In this document: piece after piece, positions 56,603-64,000 of the stretch
How the letters are laid out: every line of letters starts with the position of its first letter
Numbering within the stretch: the stretch's first letter is position 1
From: Embleya scabrispora DSM 41855
Lineage (GTDB): Bacteria > Actinomycetota > Actinomycetes > Streptomycetales > Streptomycetaceae
Direction of reading: 5' to 3'
NCBI RefSeq assembly: GCF_000372745.1
Contig: NZ_KB889688.1
Coordinates: 27,440-91,439 of the forward strand
Length of the DNA: 64,000 bases
Made by a program: the position numbers and the translations under genes
Notes under the pieces: model-generated
Seen by the model: the letters and a program-made list of their open reading frames with translations, nothing else
Told to the model about the DNA's origin: nothing
Databases searched by the model: none

Positions 56603-58294
56603 GTGACGGACGTTCGCTATCCGAGCGAGGATCAGCAGGGTCGCTACGCCCCGGACGCCGAGGGCGCGTACTCCCCTTACGGCCCGCCCGGTTCGCTACA
56701 GGGCGGCTACGACCAGGGGTACAGCCAGGCCAACGGGTACGACGCGAACGCGTACGCGACCGGTTCCGGGTACCAGGCGGTCGACTCCTCGGGCGGGTGG
56801 AGCGTGCCGGCCGCGTCGTACGACGGATACGACGCGAGCGGGACCTACGCCGCCGTCGACTACGCCTCGTCGAACCACGCCTCCGCCGGCTACGACGCGC
56901 CGGGTTACGGCTCCGCGGCCTCCTGCTCCTCGGGTTACGACGCCTCCGGGTACCAACCCGCCTACGACTCCTCGGGATACACCGCCGTCCCGGCCTACGA
57001 CGCGTACGGCCGAGCCGACGGGTCCGGGTCGCCGGACGGATACGGCAGCGGCGCGCACACCGCGGTCACGGGCGGCTACGACACCGGCACCGGCTACGAC
57101 GCGACCGGCGCGTACGGCTACGCGGCGGTACCCGAAAGCGGCGCGTACGACGCCTACGACCCCCAGGGGCAGACCCGGACCTGGGCGGGCACCGACACCG
57201 CGGTCCAGACCGCGCCGGCGACGCCGTACGTCGACCCGTCCTGGGACGGCGGTTCGAACACCGGTATGTGGTACGCCGCTTCGGACACCGCCGCCTGGGA
57301 ATCCGACACCTGGTTCTCCCCCGTCCCGGCGCGCGACGACGCCGACATGTGGTCCGGTGGCAACCGCTCGACGACGAACCTGTTCGACGACGGCACGACC
57401 CGCGCGCCGGTCGAGCCCGCGTTCGATCCCGGTGACCACGACGACAGCGTGCCGGCTCCGACCGACAACGAGGCCGAGCCGGCCGACGTACGGGTCGAGC
57501 CGGCCGTCGAGCGGCGGGGCCGGCCGGTCAAGGAGGCGAAGTCCAAGGACGCGAAGTCCAAGGAAGCCGCCGACAAGGCCCGAGTCAAGCGCAAACGCGC
57601 GTTCCCGCTCACCGCCGGCGCACCGCTCGCGGTGATGGGCGCGGCCGCGATGGCCGTCGCCGCGGTCGGCGGCCTGCACACGGCGGGCGCCGAGACCAAG
57701 GACGCGGACCCGGTGGCGGGCGGCGAGGACCTGCCGCTGATGTCGCCGATGGACAAGCAGTTGATGGACCTCCAGGTCGGCGCCGAGGACTTCGCCGAGC
57801 GGGCCAGCCGCACGCAAGCCCGGATCTCGCTCCAGGAGCGTCAGGAAGAGGCACAACGGGCCCAGGAAGCCGAGCGCAAGCGCAAGGAGTCCCTCAGGCC
57901 CAAGTACGTGCTCCCGGTCGCTCAGCGCGGCCTCAGCGCCTATTTCGGCTCGTCCGGCTCCCGCTGGGCGCACACGCACACCGGAATCGACTTTCCCGTC
58001 GACCTGAACACGCCGGTGTACGCGGTGATGGACGGCGTGGTCCGCACCGAGGTGAACTCGGCCTACGGCAACATGGTGATCCTGACCGCCAAGGACGGCA
58101 CCGAGACCTGGTACTGCCACCTGACCCGGGCCAAGGTCCGCTCCGGCCCGGTCAAGGCGGGCGACGTGATCGCCTACAGCGGCGACACCGGCAACAGCAC
58201 CGGCCCGCACCTGCACTTCGAGGTCCGCCCGGGCGGCGGCGCCCCGATCAACCCGCTCCCCTGGCTCCGGGCGAACGGCCTGGACCCGACCTGA
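56603..58294 (+). CDS. M23 (LytM-type) metallopeptidase with long Tyr/Gly/Ser-rich N-terminus
   Basis: A 563-residue protein. Residues 1-250 are low-complexity, dominated by Tyr, Gly, Ser, Asp and Ala (GYDASG-type repeats). A Lys-rich stretch (305-332, EAKSKDAKSKEAADKARVKR) leads to a hydrophobic helix (about 334-352), so the N-terminus is probably cytoplasmic. A helical coiled-coil region (about 380-432) leads to the M23 domain with zinc ligands His459, Asp463 (HTGIDF) and His538 of His536-Leu-His538 (PHLHFEV). It should cut peptidoglycan cross-links outside the membrane. The GTG start is near a promoter-like pair. The tail of disorder before the anchor is odd. Confidence 0.87.
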   Translation: MTDVRYPSEDQQGRYAPDAEGAYSPYGPPGSLQGGYDQGYSQANGYDANAYATGSGYQAVDSSGGWSVPAASYDGYDASGTYAAVDYASSNHASAGYDAPGYGSAASCSSGYDASGYQPAYDSSGYTAVPAYDAYGRADGSGSPDGYGSGAHTAVTGGYDTGTGYDATGAYGYAAVPESGAYDAYDPQGQTRTWAGTDTAVQTAPATPYVDPSWDGGSNTGMWYAASDTAAWESDTWFSPVPARDDADMWSGGNRSTTNLFDDGTTRAPVEPAFDPGDHDDSVPAPTDNEAEPADVRVEPAVERRGRPVKEAKSKDAKSKEAADKARVKRKRAFPLTAGAPLAVMGAAAMAVAAVGGLHTAGAETKDADPVAGGEDLPLMSPMDKQLMDLQVGAEDFAERASRTQARISLQERQEEAQRAQEAERKRKESLRPKYVLPVAQRGLSAYFGSSGSRWAHTHTGIDFPVDLNTPVYAVMDGVVRTEVNSAYGNMVILTAKDGTETWYCHLTRAKVRSGPVKAGDVIAYSGDTGNSTGPHLHFEVRPGGGAPINPLPWLRANGLDPT

Positions 58295-58364
58295 GGACGC
58301 GCGCGCCGGGCCGGTCACGGCCCGGGAGCGGCCGGTTTCGGGCTCGGCGATCTACCGTGGACGC

Positions 58365-59282
58365 ATGACCACTTCCGAGGCGCAGTTCACGGCCGAGTCG
58401 GGCAAAAGCGGGGAGTTCGTCCGGCAGGGCAATCGGTTCACCGGGCGACCCGACCCGGAGGCCGGCCGGTATCAGCTCGTCGTGTCGTTGGCGTGTCCCT
58501 GGGCGCATCGGGCGGTGATCGTGCGGCGCCTGCTCGGGCTGGAGGACGCGCTCGGGCTGTCGATCGTGGACCCGATCCGGGACGAGACCGGCTGGCGGTT
58601 CACCAATCACCCCGACGGGCGCGATCCGGTCACCGGCCTGGCGTTCCTGGCCGACGCCTATCGGGCCAGTGATCCGACCTACGGCGGCCGGGTGACGGTG
58701 CCCGCGATCATCGACCTGCGCACCGGCCACGTCGTCACCAACGACTACCCGCAGATCACCCTCGACCTCTCCACCCGCTGGACCGCGCTGCATCGCGCGG
58801 GCGCGCCGGACCTGTACCCGGAGCGGCTGCGCGCCGAGATCGACGCGATCAACGCGGACGTGTTCCGGGACGTGAACAACGGCGTGTACCGCTGCGGGTT
58901 CGCCACCACGCAGGAGGCGTACGAGGCCGCGTTCGACGCGCTGTTCGCCCGTCTGGACGCGCTGGAGGAGCGACTGGCCGGGCAGCGCTACCTGGTCGGC
59001 GACACGATCACCGAGGCGGACATCCGGCTGTTCACCACACTGGTCCGGTTCGACGCGGTCTACCACGGTCACTTCAAGACCAACCTGCGCAAGCTGACCG
59101 AGTATCCGGCCCTGTGGGCCTACGCCCGCGACCTGTTCCAGACCGAAGGTTTCGGCGACACGGTCGACTTCGACCACATCAAGCGGCACTACTACGTCAC
59201 CCACGACCGGATCAATCCGACCGGCGTCGTGCCCAAGGGGCCGGACCCGGCGCTGTGGCACACACCGCACGGGCGCGGCTGA
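58365..59282 (+). CDS. Glutathione S-transferase-like, glutathionyl/mycothiol hydroquinone reductase type
   Basis: A 305-residue protein of the YqjG/ECM4 (omega-class GST-like) family. The catalytic Cys44 is in the diagnostic SLACPWAHRA. GRVTVPAIIDLRTGHVVTND is the thioredoxin-fold cis-Pro region, and the helical domain has YLVGDTITEADIRLFTTL followed by FDAVYHGHFKTN. In glutathione-using bacteria these reduce glutathionyl-hydroquinones. Actinomycetes use mycothiol, so the thiol partner is uncertain. The ATG is at 58365 (MTTSEAQFT). Single gene followed by a strong hairpin. Confidence 0.9.
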   Translation: MTTSEAQFTAESGKSGEFVRQGNRFTGRPDPEAGRYQLVVSLACPWAHRAVIVRRLLGLEDALGLSIVDPIRDETGWRFTNHPDGRDPVTGLAFLADAYRASDPTYGGRVTVPAIIDLRTGHVVTNDYPQITLDLSTRWTALHRAGAPDLYPERLRAEIDAINADVFRDVNNGVYRCGFATTQEAYEAAFDALFARLDALEERLAGQRYLVGDTITEADIRLFTTLVRFDAVYHGHFKTNLRKLTEYPALWAYARDLFQTEGFGDTVDFDHIKRHYYVTHDRINPTGVVPKGPDPALWHTPHGRG

Positions 59283-59297
59283 GGCGGGCACGGCACG

Positions 59298-59340
59298 ACG
59301 AGGAGCGGGGGTGGGCCGACGGCCCACCCCCGCTCCTCGT
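59298..59340. terminator. Long hairpin after the GST-like gene
   Basis: ACGAGGAGCGGGGGTGGGCC pairs perfectly with GGCCCACCCCCGCTCCTCGT around GAC, between convergent genes. Confidence 0.88.
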
Positions 59341-59352
59341 GGCGCCCGGCGG

Positions 59353-59814
59353 CTACCCGGTCGGGTCCACGGTCGGCGGGTCCCGGTCCGGGCGCTCGTC
59401 CTCGACCACCGGGTCGGCCGCGACATCGTCCTCGGTCTCGACCGCCGCGGCCGCGTCCGGCTCGTCCCCGACCGCGTGCGGCGCACCCGGATGGGGCTCG
59501 CCCCCGACCGCCGCGCCCGCGTGCGGCCCGACCACGGCCTCCCCCGTCGGGTGGGACGCGGTCGGCGCGAACGTGGTCGCGGGCGCCACCCGGCTCATCG
59601 ACGCCGTCCGCGCGGACTCGCGCGCGGGCAGCATCGCCCACAGCGCTCCCGCGAGCCCGGCCAGGCCCACCCCGATCGCCGCGGTGGCCAGGACCCACTC
59701 GGGGCGCACCGTCAGCGTGCCGGACGCACGCAGCAGGTAGGCGATCGCGATGCCCGCGAAGACGGTGCCCGCAATCAGCGCCATCGGGTCGAAGCGGTAC
59801 CGGTTCAGCCTCAT
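59353..59814 (-). CDS. Small two-helix membrane protein, hypothetical
   Basis: A 153-residue protein: basic start MRLNRYRFDP, two transmembrane helices (MALIAGTVFAGIAIAYLLRA, about 11-29, and WVLATAAIGVGLAGLAGALW, about 40-59), then about 90 residues of Ala/Glu/Asp/Pro-rich disordered tail. The ATG is supported by GGAGGGCG about nine bases upstream. It starts 64 bases after the end of the PspC gene on the same strand, likely co-transcribed with it, and may act with it at the membrane. No family named. Confidence 0.7.
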   Translation of the reverse strand: MRLNRYRFDPMALIAGTVFAGIAIAYLLRASGTLTVRPEWVLATAAIGVGLAGLAGALWAMLPARESARTASMSRVAPATTFAPTASHPTGEAVVGPHAGAAVGGEPHPGAPHAVGDEPDAAAAVETEDDVAADPVVEDERPDRDPPTVDPTG

Positions 59815-59878
59815 CGGGAATCGCCCTCCATCCGGGTCACGCTCCTGCGCCGGGTCGTTCGGGTGTCGATCGACGCGC

Positions 59879-61162
59879 TCATCGCGGCTCCCGCCCGTCG
59901 TCCCCGTCCAGCAGCTCGACGTCGCCGACGCCGACCTTCAGGTCGAGTGTGATCGTGCCGCGCCCGGGCCCGACCGCCGGAGCCGTGGTCTCGGTGCGCT
60001 CCGGACGGTAGCCGTCGTCCCGGCCGGTCGGCGTGCGCACCTGTCCGAGGTCGACGCCGCCCTTGAACACCACCGTGACGTCATCGGGCACCCAGACCTG
60101 GATTTGCCCGGCGCCGATCCGGGCCTTGACCGTCGCGCTGCCGCCCGGCCCGAGGTCGAGCCGCCGCAGGTCGATGTCCATCGTGCCCACGCCCAGGCGG
60201 TAGGAGGCCGGCAGCGCGGCGACCGTGGTGGGCGTGTAGGTGCGCTCGCCCGACGGGCCGGTGAGCGGCACGCTGATCGCGGTGACCGCGGTCAGCAGCG
60301 CGGTGAGCGCGAGGGCGGGCAGGATCAACAGCCGCGCCCGGCCGAACCAGGTCCCCGCGAGCAGGCCCAGGCCCACGATGCCGAGCAGGATCGCGATCGC
60401 GACGGTGAACGTCACCTCCACGGCCCCGGTGTGGTCGAGCACCCACAGCAGACCGCCGACCATGGTGGCCACCGACAGCGTGGCCAGGGACACGTACGAG
60501 CGCGGACACCTGGGCCGCTGCGGCGCCGGCGCCTGCGCGGGCGGTTCCTCGTCCCCGGACGCCGAACCCGCGCCCGGCACCTGCCACCACATCGGCGGCC
60601 CGGGCACCGTCGCGTCGTCCGGCCGGGTGTCGACCTGGGCGGGTGCCGACGCCATCGCCGCGACCCCGGCCGCGTCGACGGCGGCCTGTTGCTTCTTCTT
60701 CGTGTCGGACCACACCATGAACAGCACCACGGCGGTGATCATCAACAGCGGAACGGACGGGCCGAAGCCCGAGTCCAGGTAGGTGAAGAACAAGGCGACC
60801 CCCATGACGGCGACCACGGTGGCTGCCGACGCCCCGTAGTCGAACTTCCCGGCGAGGATTCGGCGCAGCATCGGCTGCTCCTCACCGCGGGCCGGGATCG
60901 ACAGCCAGCCCAGGCTGTACACCAGTACGCCCACCCCGCCGAAGAGCGACAGCACCGCGAACACGATGCGGAAGATCACCGGGTCGAGGCCGAAATGCTC
61001 GCCGAGGCCCCCACACACGCCCGAGACCATCCGGTCCTCGGTGCTGCGCAGGAGTTGGGGGCGAATGGTCGTCGTGGGCGCCGCGGACGACCCCGCAGGG
61101 CCGCCCGGGACGTCGCCGGCCCGGTCGCCGGCCGAGATACCGGGTTTCGTGTCGTCGTTCAT
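59879..61162 (-). CDS. PspC domain membrane protein
   Basis: A 427-residue protein. The PspC domain (about 38-95) reads PQLLRSTEDRMVSGVCGGLG then EHFGLDPVIFRIVFAVLSLF with a transmembrane helix. Four or five further helices follow (about 112-165 and 226-310), and the C-terminus (about 320-427) is a soluble DUF-like beta domain with GVGTMDIDLRRLDLGPGGSA and LDLKVGVGDVELLDGDDG, typical of LiaF-like cell-envelope stress proteins. The ATG at 61162 (MNDDTKPG) is chosen over an upstream one. It is divergent from a PspC-containing histidine kinase; together they look like an envelope-stress sensing set. Confidence 0.85.
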   Translation of the reverse strand: MNDDTKPGISAGDRAGDVPGGPAGSSAAPTTTIRPQLLRSTEDRMVSGVCGGLGEHFGLDPVIFRIVFAVLSLFGGVGVLVYSLGWLSIPARGEEQPMLRRILAGKFDYGASAATVVAVMGVALFFTYLDSGFGPSVPLLMITAVVLFMVWSDTKKKQQAAVDAAGVAAMASAPAQVDTRPDDATVPGPPMWWQVPGAGSASGDEEPPAQAPAPQRPRCPRSYVSLATLSVATMVGGLLWVLDHTGAVEVTFTVAIAILLGIVGLGLLAGTWFGRARLLILPALALTALLTAVTAISVPLTGPSGERTYTPTTVAALPASYRLGVGTMDIDLRRLDLGPGGSATVKARIGAGQIQVWVPDDVTVVFKGGVDLGQVRTPTGRDDGYRPERTETTAPAVGPGRGTITLDLKVGVGDVELLDGDDGREPR

Positions 61163-61280
61163 GGGTCCATCGTGGCGCCCCCGGGGCCCGCTTCCCATCG
61201 GGCTCGGCCCTGGCGTACCCCTGGTTCGACCCCGAGGGCGAATCAGGGTCGGGCCCTGATGCGTACGGACTTGCCGGCGT

Positions 61281-62558
61281 GTGACGATCGGTCGTGTGAC
61301 CGCCGTATATCCACCGCCCGCCGCACCCGTCAGGCCCGCGCAGCCGATCCCCGGACTCCGGCGCGCCTCGTCGCACCGGCTCGCCGGCGGCGTCGCACGC
61401 GGCCTGTCCGACCACCTCGGTGTCGAGGTGCTGCTGCTGCGGATCGCCTTCGTCGCGCTGACCTTCTTCGCGGGGTTGGGGATCGCCTTCTACGCGGCGT
61501 TTTGGATCTTCGTACCGCAGGGCCGGGCAACTCCCGCCCCGCCCATGCGCGAACGTGGGCGGGAGCGGCATCAGGCGCTCGCGCTGATCATCGTGCTGAT
61601 CGCGGCGACCATGCTCACCGGCGTGGGCGCGACCACGAGCGGGACCAAGGTCGGCGACTGGATCTGGCCGCTGCTGGTGGCCGGGCCCGGCGTGATCCTG
61701 CTGTGGCGCCAGGCCGACGAGTCGCAGCGCGATCGGTGGTTCTCGCTCGACGGCCGCAGCCGGGTGGCCGGCGCGCTGCGCACCGTCGTCGGCGCCGTGC
61801 TGGTACTGGCCGGCCTGGTGTTCTTCTCGTTCGGCCGGGGCGGCATCGGCGACGCGCTGGCCGCGATGCGCGGGGCGGGCCTGCTCCTGGTCGGGCTGCT
61901 GGTCATCTTCGGCCCGTATCTGCTCCGGCAGACCCGCGAGCTGGGCGCCGAGCGCCGGGCTCGGATCCGGGCTCAGGAGCGGGCCGAAGTGGCCGCGCAC
62001 GTACACGACTCGGTGCTGCACACGCTGACCCTGATCCAGCGCCAGGTCGACGACCCGCGCGAGGTGGCCCGGCTGGCCCGCGCCCAGGAACGCGAGCTGC
62101 GCGCGTGGTTGTACCGCCCCGACGGCGAGGAGCCGGACCGCACCTTCGCCGCCGCGCTGCGCTCGACCGCCGCCGAGGTCGAGGACGCGCACGGCGTGTC
62201 GATCGAGGTGGTGTGCGTGGGAGACTGCCCGGTGGACGACAAGCTGGCGGCGCTGGTGGCCGCCGCCCGCGAGGCGATGGTCAATGCGGCGAAGTACGCG
62301 GGCGGAGCGGCGATCTCGGTGTTCGGCGAGGCCGACGAGGACACGGTGACGGTCTTCGTCCGCGACCGCGGTCCCGGTTTCGACCCGGACGGCGTGCCCG
62401 CCGACCGGCTGGGTGTGCGAGAGTCCGTGATCGGGCGCATGCGCCGCAACGGGGGCGCCGCGCACATCCGCAGCGACCTCGGCGAGGGCACCGAGGTCGA
62501 GTTGGAGATGCGCCGCGCCGACGCCGGCCGGGCCGCTGTGGGAAGGACGAACGCGTGA
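61281..62558 (+). CDS. PspC-domain sensor histidine kinase (LiaS/DesK-like)
   Basis: A 425-residue kinase. An N-terminal PspC domain (about 24-78, RRASSHRLAGGVARGLSDHL) is followed by about five transmembrane helices up to residue 215, then the HisKA_3-type dimerisation helix AEVAAHVHDSVLHTLTLIQR with the phospho-acceptor His. The HATPase part has EAMVNAAKYAGG (N box) and VRDRGPGFDPDGVP (G box). The GTG at 61281 is used; a GTG at 61296 (MTAVYPPP) is equally good. Its stop overlaps the response regulator start (GTGA). Confidence 0.88.
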   Translation: MTIGRVTAVYPPPAAPVRPAQPIPGLRRASSHRLAGGVARGLSDHLGVEVLLLRIAFVALTFFAGLGIAFYAAFWIFVPQGRATPAPPMRERGRERHQALALIIVLIAATMLTGVGATTSGTKVGDWIWPLLVAGPGVILLWRQADESQRDRWFSLDGRSRVAGALRTVVGAVLVLAGLVFFSFGRGGIGDALAAMRGAGLLLVGLLVIFGPYLLRQTRELGAERRARIRAQERAEVAAHVHDSVLHTLTLIQRQVDDPREVARLARAQERELRAWLYRPDGEEPDRTFAAALRSTAAEVEDAHGVSIEVVCVGDCPVDDKLAALVAAAREAMVNAAKYAGGAAISVFGEADEDTVTVFVRDRGPGFDPDGVPADRLGVRESVIGRMRRNGGAAHIRSDLGEGTEVELEMRRADAGRAAVGRTNA

Positions 62559-63232
62559 ACGCCACCGAGATCGGCACCGAGCACCCCGAGGGGACGACCC
62601 GCACCCGGGTGGTCCTGGTCGACGACCACCGGATGTTCCGCACCGGTGTGCGCGCCGAGATCGGCGAGGCGGTCGAGGTGGTCGGCGAGGCCGACGACGT
62701 CGCGAGCGCGGTGGCCGTGGTCACCGAGACGCGCCCGGAGGTGGTGCTCCTGGACGTGCACCTGCCCGGCGGCGGCGGGGTCGAGGTGCTGCGCCAGTGC
62801 GCGTCGCTGATCCCGGCCGTGCGCTTCCTGGCGCTGTCGGTGTCGGACGCCGCCGACGACGTGATCGGAGTGATCCGCGGCGGGGCCCGGGGCTACGTGA
62901 CCAAGTCGATCACCGGCGACGAGCTGATCCGGGCGATCGGCCGGGTCGGCGAGGGCGACGCGGTGTTCTCGCCGCGTCTGGCGGGCTTCGTACTGGACGC
63001 GTTCGCGGCCACCGACGTGCCGCCGATCGACGAGGATCTGGACCGACTCACCCAGCGCGAGCGCGAGGTGCTGCGGCTGATCGCGCGCGGCTACGCGTAC
63101 AAGGAGATCGCCCGCCGGCTGGTCATCTCGGTCAAGACCGTGGAGACCCATGTGTCCGCCGTGCTGCGCAAGTTGCAGTTGTCCAACCGGCACGAGCTGA
63201 CCCGCTGGGCGACCGACCGGCGACTGGTCTGA
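62555..63232 (+). CDS. LuxR/NarL-family response regulator
   Basis: A 225-residue two-component regulator. The receiver domain has the acidic pair in VVLVDDHRMFRTGV, the phospho-acceptor Asp67 in VVLLDVHLPGG, and a Lys in GYVTKSITGDEL. The C-terminal LuxR helix-turn-helix is LTQREREVLRLIARGYAYKE, continued by IARRLVISVKTVETHVSAVL. The GTG start overlaps the kinase stop by four bases, so the two form a clear two-component pair. Targets are likely envelope-stress genes, including the divergent PspC gene; that is inference. Confidence 0.93.
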   Translation: MNATEIGTEHPEGTTRTRVVLVDDHRMFRTGVRAEIGEAVEVVGEADDVASAVAVVTETRPEVVLLDVHLPGGGGVEVLRQCASLIPAVRFLALSVSDAADDVIGVIRGGARGYVTKSITGDELIRAIGRVGEGDAVFSPRLAGFVLDAFAATDVPPIDEDLDRLTQREREVLRLIARGYAYKEIARRLVISVKTVETHVSAVLRKLQLSNRHELTRWATDRRLV

Positions 63233-63271
63233 CCCCTGCCCCCGACCGCACGCGGAGCCGGGAACAACGAC

Positions 63272-63308
63272 AGCGCCCTCTCCCGGAACGAATCCGGGAA
63301 AGGGCGCT
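63272..63308. terminator. Hairpin after the response regulator
   Basis: AGCGCCCTCTCCCGGA pairs with TCCGGGAAAGGGCGCT with a short internal mismatch around ACGAA. It is 40 bases past the regulator stop and 30 bases from the convergent NlpC/P60 stop. Confidence 0.75.
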
Positions 63309-63337
63309 GTCCAGGTCCGTATGCGGGACCGGCGGGC

Positions 63338-64000
63338 CTAACCGGGTCGAACGGCCGCGTAGAACTGCATCGAGTTCACCGGCGCGATGGTCACGTTCTT
63401 GCCCGGCCGCGGGGCGTGAATGATCTGCCCGCCACCGATGTAGATGCCCACGTGCGAGTTGTCCGCGAAGAAGAACACCAGGTCGCCGGGCTGGAGCGCG
63501 TCCTTGGAGACCCGCTGGCCGTCGTTGACCTGGGTCCAGGTGGTGCGGGACAGCTTGACGTTGGCGGCCCTCCACGATGCCTGGGTCAATCCCGAGCAGT
63601 CGTAGGAGTCCGGGCCCACACCCCGGGGCACGTACGGCTTGCCGATCTGCGCCCGCGCGAACGCGACCGCGGCTGCCGCCCGGCCGGAAACGGGGACATT
63701 GGTGGCCGGCGGCGGCGTGTCGGGCTTGTCCCGCGAGCTGCGGTCGGTGCCACGCGTATCGGTGTTGCCCACGTGCTCGTCGGAGTCGAGGACTTCCTTC
63801 TTCTGCTTCTCGCTGAGCGTGTTCAGCAGTCGCTGGGCCTCGGCGAGCTTGGTCTGGATCTCGGTCTTGTTCTTGTTCAGCTCGGTGCGCAGCTTCTCCA
63901 GCTCGGCGAGCTGCGAGGAGGCCTCGGTGCGGTCCTGCTGGAGAACCCGGGCCTGCGCGGCGATCTGCTTCAGCTTGGCGGCCTGTTGGCCGTCGAGCTG
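63338..64000 (-). CDS. NlpC/P60 cell-wall endopeptidase, C-terminal part (5' end outside window)
   Basis: 221 codons are present, and the start lies beyond 64000. The part nearest the edge is a coiled coil (SSQLAELEKLRTELNKNKTE then IQTKLAEAQRLLNTLSEKQK), then a Ser/Thr/Pro-rich linker, then the NlpC/P60 domain. The catalytic Cys is in SYDCSGLTQASWRAAN, and the His in DNSHVGIYIGGGQIIHAP. Such RipA-like D,L-endopeptidases cut peptidoglycan stem peptides during division or growth. The architecture (coiled coil then C40 domain) matches Streptomyces RipA/SwlC-type enzymes. A signal peptide is expected in the missing part. Confidence 0.93.
   Translation of the reverse strand, partial: QLDGQQAAKLKQIAAQARVLQQDRTEASSQLAELEKLRTELNKNKTEIQTKLAEAQRLLNTLSEKQKKEVLDSDEHVGNTDTRGTDRSSRDKPDTPPPATNVPVSGRAAAAVAFARAQIGKPYVPRGVGPDSYDCSGLTQASWRAANVKLSRTTWTQVNDGQRVSKDALQPGDLVFFFADNSHVGIYIGGGQIIHAPRPGKNVTIAPVNSMQFYAAVRPG

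Overview
The window is high-GC DNA with almost no AT-rich gaps, dense genes, frequent GTG starts, GTGA/ATGA stop-start overlaps and strong GC hairpins at operon ends. The gene content (glmU-prs, pth, rplY, trpS, an SCO4848-type protein beside a D-Ala-D-Ala carboxypeptidase, mdh, folD-DUF3017, purNH, DUF6350, sucCD, paired PspC proteins) is that of a Streptomycetaceae chromosome core (Streptomyces/Kitasatospora/Embleya type). The species cannot be named from sequence alone. No transposase, integrase, phage gene, CRISPR array or rRNA was seen.

Layout. 1-2433: start of mfd (cut by the window edge) and an aldehyde dehydrogenase. 2559-11812: an accessory nucleotide-sugar locus. A UDP-HexNAc-type 6-dehydrogenase on the plus strand converges on a six-gene minus-strand operon: Gfo/Idh/MocA oxidoreductase, epimerase, two DegT-type aminotransferases, a NeuD/PglD-type acyltransferase and a metallo-beta-lactamase/Rieske hydroxylase of the NamH/CMAH kind. 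A 51-residue zinc-finger-like protein and an AT-rich spacer lie between the two arms. 12102-13101: a YwqJ-like deaminase with a SUKH-3 partner. 13203-17588: pth, rplY, prs, glmU and tRNA-Gln. 17933-19562: acyl-CoA desaturase plus TetR regulator behind a palindromic operator. 19677-22049: rocD and a dimethylargininase homologue that has lost catalytic residues. 22484-28188: trpS, an RNA 2',3'-phosphodiesterase-like protein, a YihY/BrkB protein, a D,D-carboxypeptidase, an SCO4848-type membrane protein and a P450.

28189-33349: C-rich intergenic tract, a possible 33-residue peptide, MarR regulator, ADP-ribosylglycohydrolase, mdh and a glutamine-synthetase-like ligase. 33401-46294: DUF3017-folD-FUSC operon, RDD protein, purN-purH, DUF4190-like and DUF6350 membrane proteins, a sigma-like protein fused to a membrane anchor, and sucC-sucD. 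46666-55726: Uma2 endonuclease-like protein, then a minus-strand module of SWIM zinc finger, DUF5691, a second Uma2, MoxR AAA ATPase, DUF5682 and VWA proteins. 55816-64000: B12-binding protein, M23 peptidase, glutathionyl-hydroquinone reductase-like protein, two PspC membrane proteins (one a histidine kinase with its response regulator), and a 5'-truncated NlpC/P60 peptidase.

The two places most likely to hold something not fully described are the nucleotide-sugar operon, where acyltransferase and NamH-like hydroxylase together suggest an N-glycolylated amino sugar, and the MoxR/VWA/DUF5682/DUF5691/SWIM module, which looks like a dedicated chaperone-type machine of unknown client.
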